Assembly (NCBI RefSeq): GCF_030973515.1 | Contig: NZ_JARGZA010000020.1 | Coordinates: 1 to 58,284, forward strand | Direction: 5' to 3' | Origin: Jannaschia maritima | Lineage (GTDB): Bacteria > Pseudomonadota > Alphaproteobacteria > Rhodobacterales > Rhodobacteraceae | Length of the DNA stretch: 58,284 nt | Shown: positions 51,244-58,284 of the stretch, piece after piece | How the letters are laid out: every line of letters begins with the position of its first letter | How positions within the stretch are numbered: the first letter of the stretch is position 1 | The notes under the pieces: generated by a model | What the model was told of the DNA's origin: nothing | Databases searched by the model: none | What the model saw: only the letters and a program-made list of their open reading frames with translations | Position numbers and translations under genes: made by a program

Positions 51244-52214
51244 GGCGTGCTCCCTCCGCGGACGTCGTCCAGATCATAGGTCGCGATGTCCACCCGGCCC
51301 GTGCCGCCCCCGGGCGCCATCGCGGCCATCCAGCCCAGCTGGGCCGTCCGGCCCAGCGTCGCGGGCGGTATCGCGTCGGCGGGCAGGGACAGGGCGACCT
51401 CCACCTCGGTCCATTCGCCCAGGTACCAGCGGACCAGGTCCAGCAACTGCCCGGCGCGTACGCCGCCCGGCAAGTAGGCGCGGTATTCGTCCAGGTCGCG
51501 GGCGGCCACGCGGATGCGGATGCGGTCGTTCACGCTGCGCATCTTCGTGCCCAGTCGCGCGTCCCGGCCCAGCGTGGCGCCGCGCCGGCCCATCCGGCTG
51601 TGGTCGGACGCGTCGAACGCGATCCAGGACGGCACGTGCTCCTGCACGGCGACGTCGGCGGACAGGTACAACTCGATCAACTGGCGCAGGCGCACGCCGC
51701 TCTTGACGCGGGTGGCGTGCAGGCCGACCAGGCGCGTGCGCGCCACGTCGGGGATGCCGTCCCGGTTGCGGAACGCGGGCGTGCTGACGCCGGCCAGGGC
51801 GCCCACATGCGCGGCGAAGCGGTCCTCGTCCGGGCGGTCGAACTGGCCGATGGCGCGGCTGTCGGACCAGGCCCGGAAGAACAGTTGCACGAACCGCGTC
51901 CCCAGCAGGTCCGCGAGCGCCACGAAGGACGGGTCGCCCGCCACGTCGCGCCAGCGCAGCACCTCCTCCGTGGTGTTCAGGGGCAGGGGGCCCTGCGGTC
52001 CGAAATGGCCCAGCACGGGGGTGCGGATGACGGCCCTGCCGCCCTCGCGCCGGTGATCGGCCACGTCGGATGCGGGAAACGCCAGATAGGGGTCCTGCCC
52101 GATGCGCACGATCTCGTCGGCGAGGCGGTCGTTGCGCCCGATCCGCGGGGCGTCCGGGGCGTTCCGCTCCACCCGCCGCAGGAGCGCGAAGAGGCCCTGG
52201 GGCCGGGCGGTCAC
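51240..52214 (-). CDS. tssG: Type VI secretion baseplate protein TssG
   Basis: This 324-residue TssG has GLFALLRRVERNAPDAPRIG at the N-terminus, then HFGPQGPLPLNTTEEVL, RFVQLFFRAWSDSRA and GVRLRQLIELYLSADVAVQEH. The GTG start at 52214 overlaps the tssF stop (GTGA); a longer frame upstream is antisense to tssF. TssG forms the baseplate wedge with TssE, TssF and TssK. Confidence 0.91.
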   Translation of the reverse strand: MTARPQGLFALLRRVERNAPDAPRIGRNDRLADEIVRIGQDPYLAFPASDVADHRREGGRAVIRTPVLGHFGPQGPLPLNTTEEVLRWRDVAGDPSFVALADLLGTRFVQLFFRAWSDSRAIGQFDRPDEDRFAAHVGALAGVSTPAFRNRDGIPDVARTRLVGLHATRVKSGVRLRQLIELYLSADVAVQEHVPSWIAFDASDHSRMGRRGATLGRDARLGTKMRSVNDRIRIRVAARDLDEYRAYLPGGVRAGQLLDLVRWYLGEWTEVEVALSLPADAIPPATLGRTAQLGWMAAMAPGGGTGRVDIATYDLDDVRGGSTP

Positions 52215-54148
52215 AGCACCGGCCCCGACCCGGAGCGCGGCGGCCAGGCCTTCAGGTCGCCCCGCTGGCGCGTCGCCACGACCGTCTGGGTGAAGCTGTT
52301 GACGGGGGCGTATTCCGCCAGGAACCGGTCCAGCACGGCGCCCAGCAGCATCGGGCCGGAGCCTTCGAACGCGCCTTCGTCGAAGGTCAGCCGCACCTCG
52401 ACCCCACGGGCGGGGGCGTGCCCGTCGCCGTGGCGGATCAGCCGGGTGACGGGGCGGGTCGCCAGCGATTCGAGCCCCGCGACCTGCGCCGCGGCGACGG
52501 GGTCGGACAGGTCGGCGAAGAGCGACAGCATCTCGCGCAGGCCGTCGGCGTCGGTGCCGCCGGACCGGTCGCCGATGCCGAACTGCGACAGGGCCAGGTA
52601 GCTGATGAGGCGCCACTGCACGTTGCCCGCCGTGGCGCGGTGGGGCGCGTCGGCATCGAGCAGGTCCAGCGGCTCGCGCGGGGGGGTCGGACCGGCGACG
52701 CAGCGCAGCGGAACGGTCTGGTCGTCGTCCAGGGTGAACGCGTCGGCGGCCTGCGCGTCGGGCAGGCTGGCGGGCAGGTGCCGGTTGGAGCACAGGACCC
52801 GGACCGCCAGGCGCTGCGGCCCCGGAACGGTGTCGCCGTCGGGCCGGTCGGGGCCGGCGGGTGGTTCCCAGAAGGACAGAAGCGTTTCAGTCCCCATGTA
52901 GCGGTGGCGGTGGCCGTGGCGCAGCTCCTCCTCCGTCAGGCGACGCTCGCGCCGCCGGGTGGTGTAGTAGAGCGCGTGACGCGGATCCCCGTCGTCCGAC
53001 CCCATCGTGCCGTAGAGGGGGCGGACGGGCCGCTTGGTGCGCGATGCGGTGTAGTGCGCCTGGACGTCCAGGATGCGGTGAACCTCGTGGTGGGTGACGG
53101 GCGAGGCCTGCGGGGTGACCACGTATTCGTGGCGGCGCCCGTCCAGGCGGATCTGCTGGGCCGCGTCCTCGAACAGGTTGACGGCGGGCGCGCAGTGCAG
53201 CCCCAGCGCGGCGGGCCCGAAGCGCGCGGCGAGGTCGTCGTCGCGCCGGTCGAACTCCCACACCAGGGCGGCCGCGTCGGCCGGAATCCCGTGCAAGGCG
53301 CGGCGCAGGCCCGCGAGGCGGAGGCCCAGGACCTTGCGCGGAAAGGCCAGCCCTTCGCGGAGCAGCGCGAAGCCGTCGAACAGGCGTTCGTCGTGGGGCA
53401 GCAGGCGCTCGTCGGGGTCGAGGCCGATCTGCTGCACCGCGTCGGGCGGCAGGGGGCGGAAGCGCGCGTCGCCCTTGGCGTCGAGCCAGCGCAGCGACAC
53501 GCGCACGGTGTCCGCGAAGACCTGCTCGTAGAGCGCGACCGCGTCCCCCATGGGCGACAGGATGTGCAGGGGCAGGTCGTCGGCGCCCAGGTCGCCCAGC
53601 GCCACGCCCGCGCCGACGGTCGCCAGGTCGACCGTCACGGCGGCCTGCGCGCGGGGATGGGCGTCCTGGCCCAGGGCGCTGATCGCCGCGGCGCCCGACA
53701 GGTAGCGCGCGTCGCGCAGGACCAGGGGCCACAGCGTCAGCGGGGACCCGGTGCGGAACCGGCAGGCCACGCTGCGAGAGCGTTCCACCAGGCGGGCCTG
53801 GAACGGGGCGCCCGCGGGGATCGTGCGGCCGGAGGCGGGGTCGACCGGGTCGGCGGGCAGGCGAGCCTGCACGATCATCATCGACGGCAGGGGCGCCAGG
53901 GCGTCGGGGAAGATCTGGTCCAGAAGCTCGTCGGTGAAGCCGCGGAACTCCTCGTCGAGCTTCAGCTGCACGCGGGCGGCCAGAAAGGCGGTCCCTTCCA
54001 GGAGGCCCGCGATCGCGGGGTCTGTGTTGTCCTGCAGGAGGCCGCCCAGCTGCCCCGCGATGCCGGGATATTCCGCCGCGAAGGACGCGCCGCGTTCGTA
54101 GAGGAGCGCGAGCTCGCGTTCGTAGGCGTCGCGGAAGGCCTTCCTCAT
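52211..54148 (-). CDS. tssF: Type VI secretion baseplate protein TssF
   Basis: This 645-residue TssF begins FRDAYERELALLYERGASFAAEYPGIA and contains the family's RVQLKLDEEFRGFTDELLDQIFP, LPADAAALVWEFDRR region and PVNSFTQTVVATRQRG near the end. It is a baseplate wedge component. Overlaps tssE at its 5' end and tssG at its 3' end by four bases each. Confidence 0.92.
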   Translation of the reverse strand: MRKAFRDAYERELALLYERGASFAAEYPGIAGQLGGLLQDNTDPAIAGLLEGTAFLAARVQLKLDEEFRGFTDELLDQIFPDALAPLPSMMIVQARLPADPVDPASGRTIPAGAPFQARLVERSRSVACRFRTGSPLTLWPLVLRDARYLSGAAAISALGQDAHPRAQAAVTVDLATVGAGVALGDLGADDLPLHILSPMGDAVALYEQVFADTVRVSLRWLDAKGDARFRPLPPDAVQQIGLDPDERLLPHDERLFDGFALLREGLAFPRKVLGLRLAGLRRALHGIPADAAALVWEFDRRDDDLAARFGPAALGLHCAPAVNLFEDAAQQIRLDGRRHEYVVTPQASPVTHHEVHRILDVQAHYTASRTKRPVRPLYGTMGSDDGDPRHALYYTTRRRERRLTEEELRHGHRHRYMGTETLLSFWEPPAGPDRPDGDTVPGPQRLAVRVLCSNRHLPASLPDAQAADAFTLDDDQTVPLRCVAGPTPPREPLDLLDADAPHRATAGNVQWRLISYLALSQFGIGDRSGGTDADGLREMLSLFADLSDPVAAAQVAGLESLATRPVTRLIRHGDGHAPARGVEVRLTFDEGAFEGSGPMLLGAVLDRFLAEYAPVNSFTQTVVATRQRGDLKAWPPRSGSGPVL

Positions 54149-54717
54149 GCGCCCGTGCCGCGGACCGGTCGCAGGTCCATCTTGCCCGCGCCCAGATCGA
54201 CCTCCGCCACGAAGTCGATGGGCAGGTCGGCGGGGTCGGCCACGATGTCGGCGGTCACGTCGAAGGTCAGGCGCTGGTCGGTCGCATGCTCCGACGACAA
54301 GGTGACGGACAGCGTTTCGGGTACGAGCCGCGGTTCGTGGTCCAGCAGGGCCTGGCGGATCGCGGCGGCGATGGCCATCCGGCTGGCGGTGGACGCGCCC
54401 GCCCGGCTGAGGTCGACGAGGCCGAAGTTGAGGACCGACCGCGCGACGCGTTCGTGCCCGTCGAGGGGGACGACGGCGTCGAGGCGGACGGTGCTGGTCA
54501 GGTTCTCGACGTCGTAGGTCACGTTGCGGCGCAGCGCGGCCTCGTCCGTCGTGATGCGGCTGGCCTGGGCGCGGACGTCGCCGCGCGGGGCGCGCTTGGC
54601 GGTGCCGTGGCCCGCGGCCTCCCGGAAGATCTGCATGACGTGCGCGCGGCGGCGCGCTTCGGGGCGGCGCCCCCGCGGGGCCGCGGCATCGTCCGTATCG
54701 TCGCGGTATCGGGGCAT
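54145..54717 (-). CDS. tssE: Type VI secretion baseplate protein TssE (gp25-like)
   Basis: This 190-residue protein has a gp25/lysozyme-like TssE core (about 55-185): ALRRNVTYDVENLTSTVRLD, VARSVLNFGLVDLSRAGA and IRQALLDHEPRLVPETLSV. The first 50 residues are charged and Arg-rich, slightly longer than typical TssE. It is separated from upstream hcp by 84 bases containing a strong hairpin. It starts the tssE-F-G-H block, with four-base overlaps throughout. Confidence 0.88.
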   Translation of the reverse strand: MPRYRDDTDDAAAPRGRRPEARRRAHVMQIFREAAGHGTAKRAPRGDVRAQASRITTDEAALRRNVTYDVENLTSTVRLDAVVPLDGHERVARSVLNFGLVDLSRAGASTASRMAIAAAIRQALLDHEPRLVPETLSVTLSSEHATDQRLTFDVTADIVADPADLPIDFVAEVDLGAGKMDLRPVRGTGA

Positions 54718-54754
54718 GGCCGCGGACCTAGCCGAACGACGGCCCGAACGACAA

Positions 54755-54777
54755 GGGCCGGCGCGATGCGCCGGCCC
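54755..54777 (-). terminator. Strong hairpin between hcp and tssE
   Basis: GGGCCGGCGC and GCGCCGGCCC form a perfect 10-base stem with a GAT/ATC loop. On the leftward transcript it follows hcp and is followed by TTGTCG, so the U-run is weak. It likely stabilises the hcp end or attenuates read-through into tssE, giving excess Hcp, which is needed in large amounts as tube subunit. Confidence 0.65.
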
Positions 54778-54801
54778 CCCGAAACGAATGGGATTCGAGG
54801 C

Positions 54802-55299
54802 TTACGCCGTCCATTCCTGGTTCTCGGCGATGTCCCAACCGGTCGCGGTCTGGGCACCGGCGGCACCGGATTCCTCCTGCAGGGTGTACGTGATCTCGAA
54901 CTTGCGGAAGTTCAGGGTCAGCGTCTCCTGGATGCGGTCGAGGCCGTCCTTCGATCCGCCCGTCTGGTAGGACGTGATCATGATGTTCTCCATCTTCAGG
55001 ATGAAGTACTCGATCGGGGCGTTGCCGCCCGACTTGCGGACGATCAGCTCGCCGGAATCGATGTGCTCGCCGGACGTACAGCGCTTGATCAGGTCGTTGG
55101 ACGCCAAGTCCACGTACTTCGTCAGCGTGATGTCCTGGACGTTGACCTTACCGCCGCCGCCGCCGGCGCCCATGTGGGTCGTGCCGGACTGCGTCAGGCC
55201 CCAGTTCCACTCCATCACGTCGATGTTGTCGCGGTGGGTGGCGTCCTGGGACTCGCCGCGGATGCTGTTGGACAGGCGCAGGAAAATATCGACAGCCAT
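54802..55299 (-). CDS. hcp: Type VI secretion tube protein Hcp (TssD)
   Basis: This 165-residue Hcp has IFLRLSNSIRGESQDATH, the glycine-rich loop GAGGGGGKVNVQDITLTKYVD, SGELIVRKSGGNAPIEYFILKM and LNFRKFEITYTLQ. Hcp hexamers stack into the inner tube and are secreted. GGAG lies about 6 bases upstream. No C-terminal extension, so it is a structural Hcp, not a fused effector. Confidence 0.95.
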   Translation of the reverse strand: MAVDIFLRLSNSIRGESQDATHRDNIDVMEWNWGLTQSGTTHMGAGGGGGKVNVQDITLTKYVDLASNDLIKRCTSGEHIDSGELIVRKSGGNAPIEYFILKMENIMITSYQTGGSKDGLDRIQETLTLNFRKFEITYTLQEESGAAGAQTATGWDIAENQEWTA

Positions 55300-55346
55300 G
55301 TGTCACTCCATTGATTGAGCCCACGGGGGGCAGGGGGTTAGGGGGG

Positions 55347-56831
55347 TCAGTTCTTCTTGGGAAGCCGTGAAACCAACGACATGCCGATATCCATCCCTTC
55401 CAGCTGGAAATGCGGCTTGAGGAAGAACTTGCCGACGTAGTAGCCGGGGTTCTCCTCGTCCTCGATCACCTCGACCTTGGCTCCGGCAAGCGGCTTCTTG
55501 GCCTTTTCCTTGTCGGTCGCGGTCTCGGGATTACCGGAGACGTACTTGTTGACCCACGTCTGCAGGTCCGTCTCCAACTGGCGGCGCGTCGGGCTCTGGC
55601 CGATCTTGTCGCGCACCATGCACTTCAAGTAGTGGCTGAACCGGGACACCGCGAAGATGTAGGGCAGGCGCGCCGACATGTTGTCGGAGCTGGTCGCCAG
55701 GTCGTCGGCGTACTTCTTGGGCTTGTACACCGTCTGGGCGCCGATGAAGGCGGCCTTGTCGGTGTTCTTGCGGTGGACCAGCGGCAGCAGGCCCGCGGAC
55801 GACAGCTCGCCCTCGCGGCGGTCGGTGATGGACACCTCCGTCGGGCACTTCATGTCGCGTCCGCCGGCGCCGGTGTCGAACGTGTGCGTCGGCAGGTTCA
55901 GCACCTCGCCGCCGCTGTTCACGCCGCGGATCTGCACCGTCCAGCCGTGCTCCTTGAAGGCGCGGTTGATGTTCGCCGCCAGCGCATGCGCCGCGTTCAT
56001 CCAGGCATAGCCGTCGCGCTCGCCGCCCGTCTCCTCCTCGAAGTTGAACTCCTCGACGACGGAATTGCTGTCCTGGCCGTACGGCTCGCGCGCGAGGACG
56101 CGGGGCATCGTCAGCGCGAGGTAGCGGCTGTTCTCGGACTCGCGCAGGGTATTCCACTTCGCGTAGTCGGGGGTCTCGAAGATCTCGGAGATGTCGGGCG
56201 GGGTGCCCAACTCGTCCCAGCCGTCCATGCCCAGAAGCTCGGGCGAGGCGGCGGAGATGAACGGCGCGTGCGCGGCCGCGGCCACCTTCGAGACGTCGCG
56301 CAGGAGGTTGATGTCCGCGGAGCCGAAGCCGAAGTAGTAGTCGCCCACCAGCGCGCCGAACGGCGTGCCGCCCAGGGTGCCGAACTCCTGCTCGTAGATC
56401 TTCTGATGCAGCGGGCTCTGATCCCAGCGGGCGCCGGGATAGGCCCGGAACATGCCTGACAGCTCCTGCTTGGAGATGTTCATCACCTTCACGCGCAGGC
56501 TGCTGTCCGTTTCGGAGTTGTTGACCGTGTAGGCCAGGCCGCGCCAGGACGATTCCAGCTTCTGGAACTCCTCCGCGTGCATGATCGCGTTCAACTGGTC
56601 CGACAGCTTCGTGTCGATCTTCGCCAGGATGGCGTCGACCGTGTCGAGCACGTCCTCGGTGACGAGGGTCTGATCGTCCAGTGCCTCCCGCACGAGGGCG
56701 GTGACGGCGTTGTCGACCTCGCGCGCGGCGGTGTCGCTGCGCGGCTTGATCGTTTGGCGGAGGATGTCGCTGAATTCCTCCAGCTCGGTCATGCCCTGCC
56801 GGGCGGGGGCGTTGGTCTGCGCGTCAGCCAT
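55347..56831 (-). CDS. tssC: Type VI secretion sheath large subunit TssC
   Basis: This 494-residue TssC has LESSWRGLAYTVNNSE, GTPFGALVGDYYFGF, ALTMPRVLAREPYG, FSHYLKCMVRDKIG and the C-terminal FFLKPHFQLEGMDIGMSLVSRLP. With TssB it forms the contractile sheath. Start ATG 56831 (MADAQTN) overlaps tssB by 8 bases and gives the usual family length; a frame extension of ten residues upstream is unlikely. Confidence 0.95.
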   Translation of the reverse strand: MADAQTNAPARQGMTELEEFSDILRQTIKPRSDTAAREVDNAVTALVREALDDQTLVTEDVLDTVDAILAKIDTKLSDQLNAIMHAEEFQKLESSWRGLAYTVNNSETDSSLRVKVMNISKQELSGMFRAYPGARWDQSPLHQKIYEQEFGTLGGTPFGALVGDYYFGFGSADINLLRDVSKVAAAAHAPFISAASPELLGMDGWDELGTPPDISEIFETPDYAKWNTLRESENSRYLALTMPRVLAREPYGQDSNSVVEEFNFEEETGGERDGYAWMNAAHALAANINRAFKEHGWTVQIRGVNSGGEVLNLPTHTFDTGAGGRDMKCPTEVSITDRREGELSSAGLLPLVHRKNTDKAAFIGAQTVYKPKKYADDLATSSDNMSARLPYIFAVSRFSHYLKCMVRDKIGQSPTRRQLETDLQTWVNKYVSGNPETATDKEKAKKPLAGAKVEVIEDEENPGYYVGKFFLKPHFQLEGMDIGMSLVSRLPKKN

Positions 56832-57366
56832 CGGTCTTCTCCCCCGCACCGTCGTCCGCACCGTCCTCGGATGCGCCGCGCTGGGCCAGGGCGGCCATCA
56901 GCTCGGGATCGTTGAGCAGCATGCGGATCTGCTCCTGCGCCTTCGGCTTGCTGTTCATGTAGCGCTGGAGGTTGGCCAGTTGCTTGCGGGCCTCCAGGAG
57001 CTTGTTCAGCGCGGGCACCTGCTCCGCTACGCGGGCGGGATTGAAATCGTCCATGGACTTGAACCGCAGCGCCACGCCCAGCTTGTCGGTCGACCCGGCG
57101 TCGAGGCGGTTCTCCACCGCCATGCTGACGCCCGGGGCCACGTCGGCCATGTAGGCGTCGAGCGTCGCACCCGTTACGTCCCGGAACTCCCGCTCCTCGA
57201 TGGCGGGCTTCTCCCTGTCGGAATCGTTGCCCGACAGATCGGACATCATCCCCATGACGAACGGCAACTCGACCATCCGTTCGCTGTCGTAGGGATCCTC
57301 GTAGGATATGTTAACGCGCGGCGGTCGATTCCGCTTGAGGAAATCAGTCGCTTTATCGGCGGCCAT
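56824..57366 (-). CDS. tssB: Type VI secretion sheath small subunit TssB
   Basis: This 180-residue TssB has RPPRVNISYEDPYDSERMVELPFVMGMMSDLSG split over its conserved N-terminus, then LRFKSMDDFNPARVAEQVP and a helical C-terminus (LEARKQLANLQRYMNSKPKAQEQI). GGGAG precedes the ATG. The 91-base spacer to tssA contains paired inverted repeats and could hold a promoter for tssB-tssC-hcp. Confidence 0.94.
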   Translation of the reverse strand: MAADKATDFLKRNRPPRVNISYEDPYDSERMVELPFVMGMMSDLSGNDSDREKPAIEEREFRDVTGATLDAYMADVAPGVSMAVENRLDAGSTDKLGVALRFKSMDDFNPARVAEQVPALNKLLEARKQLANLQRYMNSKPKAQEQIRMLLNDPELMAALAQRGASEDGADDGAGEKTDG

Positions 57367-57401
57367 TTCAAATCTCCCGAAGTTGGCGTCCGTTCATCAC
57401 T

Positions 57402-57445
57402 CGTTCCCCTCTTAGTCAATCGGAGGGGACCGTTAACGTTCCCCT
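57402..57445. promoter_or_regulatory. Overlapping inverted repeats and direct repeat upstream of tssB
   Basis: A 20-base near-perfect palindrome (57425-57444, GGGGACCGTTAACGTTCCCC) shares its GGGG with a second inverted repeat made of CCCCTC (57406-57411) and GAGGGG (57423-57428). The two stems exclude each other. CGTTCCCCT also occurs as a direct repeat at 57402-57410 and 57437-57445. On the plus strand the palindrome is followed by TTTT. Operator, attenuator or terminator roles are all possible. Confidence 0.5.
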
Positions 57446-57457
57446 TTTCGGCGAGAC

Positions 57458-58284
57458 TCAGCCGGTGGGCGGTTTTGCGATCAACTCCGAGATGAGTGTT
57501 TCGAAGTCGGATTCAAGCCAAGCGCGAGCGCGATCCAGGAGCAAGGGGACCGGACTGGCGGGTTCGGCGCGCTTGAACCACGCATTGACGGCCAGAAGTT
57601 CCGCTGCGGCACTGGCGCGATCGGGGACGTCCCGCGGGGGAACGTCCGATGCCGGGGGCGCGTCGCGCGGGATCTCGGCGCTCAGCGCCTTCAGACGGTC
57701 CATCGGCAGGATTCCGCCGTCGGGGCCGAAGTCGATCCGGACCTCGGCCACGCGCTGCGGCATCAGGATCTCGATGGCGTCCATCAGGGGACGGCCCACG
57801 AGTTCGCGGGCCTGGATCACCAGCAGCAGCGCGGCGGAGGACGGTTCCGCGGACTTCAGGTAACGCTCCACCCCCGCGAGGGCCGCCTTCGCGTCCGCGA
57901 TTCCGCCCACTGCCGCCACGTCGGGTGCGACCACCGCCGTCGCGGCGGGCGCGTCGGCATCCGTGCCGGCATCGTCCCCCGACGTGTCCGGCGACGGGCC
58001 CGCCGCGGCATCCGGCAGGTCCGGCAACTGGAGGGCGGGCAGGTCGGGCCGCGCGGCTTCGATCGCCGCCACGATGCCGGACAGGACCTCCCCCAGGCGG
58101 TCGAGGGACGGGCCGCCGATCCGCACGGCCGCGGCGTTCGCGCGACCCAGCGCGTCGCGCACCTGCCGGACGCGGTCGGTCACGGCGCGGTCCGACAGGG
58201 CCTGGTTCAATGCCTGCGGATCCCCGGGCGTTTCTGCCGCGCGTGGTTCGACGGCGCCGCGAGCCACCTGGATGCGACGGAACG
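57458..58284 (-). CDS. tssA: Type VI secretion protein TssA, N-terminus cut by window
   Basis: The frame is open to the right edge (F-R-R-I-Q precedes the GTG at 58267), so the true start is probably outside and about 275 codons are visible. Family features are a Pro/Ala/Asp-rich linker, VERYLKSAEPSSAALLLVIQARELVGRP, and the C-terminal VNAWFKRAEPASPVPLLLDRARAWL. TssA primes and caps the growing sheath. It heads the visible part of the leftward structural operon. Confidence 0.85.
   Translation of the reverse strand, partial: FRRIQVARGAVEPRAAETPGDPQALNQALSDRAVTDRVRQVRDALGRANAAAVRIGGPSLDRLGEVLSGIVAAIEAARPDLPALQLPDLPDAAAGPSPDTSGDDAGTDADAPAATAVVAPDVAAVGGIADAKAALAGVERYLKSAEPSSAALLLVIQARELVGRPLMDAIEILMPQRVAEVRIDFGPDGGILPMDRLKALSAEIPRDAPPASDVPPRDVPDRASAAAELLAVNAWFKRAEPASPVPLLLDRARAWLESDFETLISELIAKPPTG

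Noticed and set aside
48307-51279. 990-codon open frame antisense to tssH
   Set aside because: Sense frame is a full-length ClpV with intact ATPase motifs; antisense frame is a composition artefact.

Overview
This 58-kb window is GC-rich (roughly two thirds G+C) and densely packed, with many 1-4 base stop/start overlaps. The gene content (N-methylglutamate pathway genes, a dimethylamine monooxygenase, a TMAO-type ABC transporter, and an Agrobacterium-like type VI secretion system with a PpkA/PppA switch) points to an alphaproteobacterium, most likely Rhodobacteraceae. I saw no rRNA, tRNA, insertion sequence, phage gene or CRISPR array.

Positions 1-18521 form a methylated-amine catabolic region. 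At the left edge, mgsA and mgsB (N-methylglutamate synthase) run leftward. An ammonium transporter and a 58-residue membrane protein diverge from them. The dmmDABC operon (dimethylamine monooxygenase, also known as heme-dependent oxidative N-demethylase) follows. Two divergently transcribed regulators (XRE-cupin and GlxA/AraC type) come next. A leftward four-gene operon encodes a heterotetrameric sarcosine oxidase-like enzyme, best read as N-methylglutamate dehydrogenase (mgdABCD). A rightward ABC transporter, probably tmoXVW for TMAO, diverges from it. Together these would take up methylated amines, oxidise dimethylamine to methylamine, pass the methyl group through N-methylglutamate, and retain the ammonium.

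Positions 18567-25370 look like an arginine/methylarginine module. A leftward operon encodes an aminotransferase (AruH-like), a ThDP-dependent 2-ketoarginine decarboxylase-like enzyme (AruI-like) and a dimethylarginine dimethylaminohydrolase. It diverges from a polar/basic amino acid ABC transporter. The hydrolase releases dimethylamine, the substrate of the dmm enzyme 11 kb away, so the two modules may be one pathway. A small secreted protein and a 1502-residue autotransporter adhesin follow (25432-30584).

Positions 30645-58284 are a type VI secretion locus. tssK-tssL-tssM-tagF-pppA-ppkA run rightward. tssH-G-F-E-hcp-C-B-A run leftward from 51.2 kb to the right edge, where tssA is cut. Between these two arms is an unusual accessory block. 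One part is a leftward five-gene operon: a small secreted protein, an ExbB-like protein, two ExbD-like proteins and a TonB-like protein. The TonB-like protein's C-terminal periplasmic domain resembles the periplasmic domain of the PpkA kinase. The other part holds genes for a DUF1036 protein, a degenerate caspase-like/peptidoglycan-binding protein, and a membrane-anchored M23 peptidase plus lytic transglycosylase. I regard this envelope module, coupled to the kinase-regulated secretion system, as the most novel part of the window. No tssJ, vgrG, PAAR or FHA gene lies inside the window.
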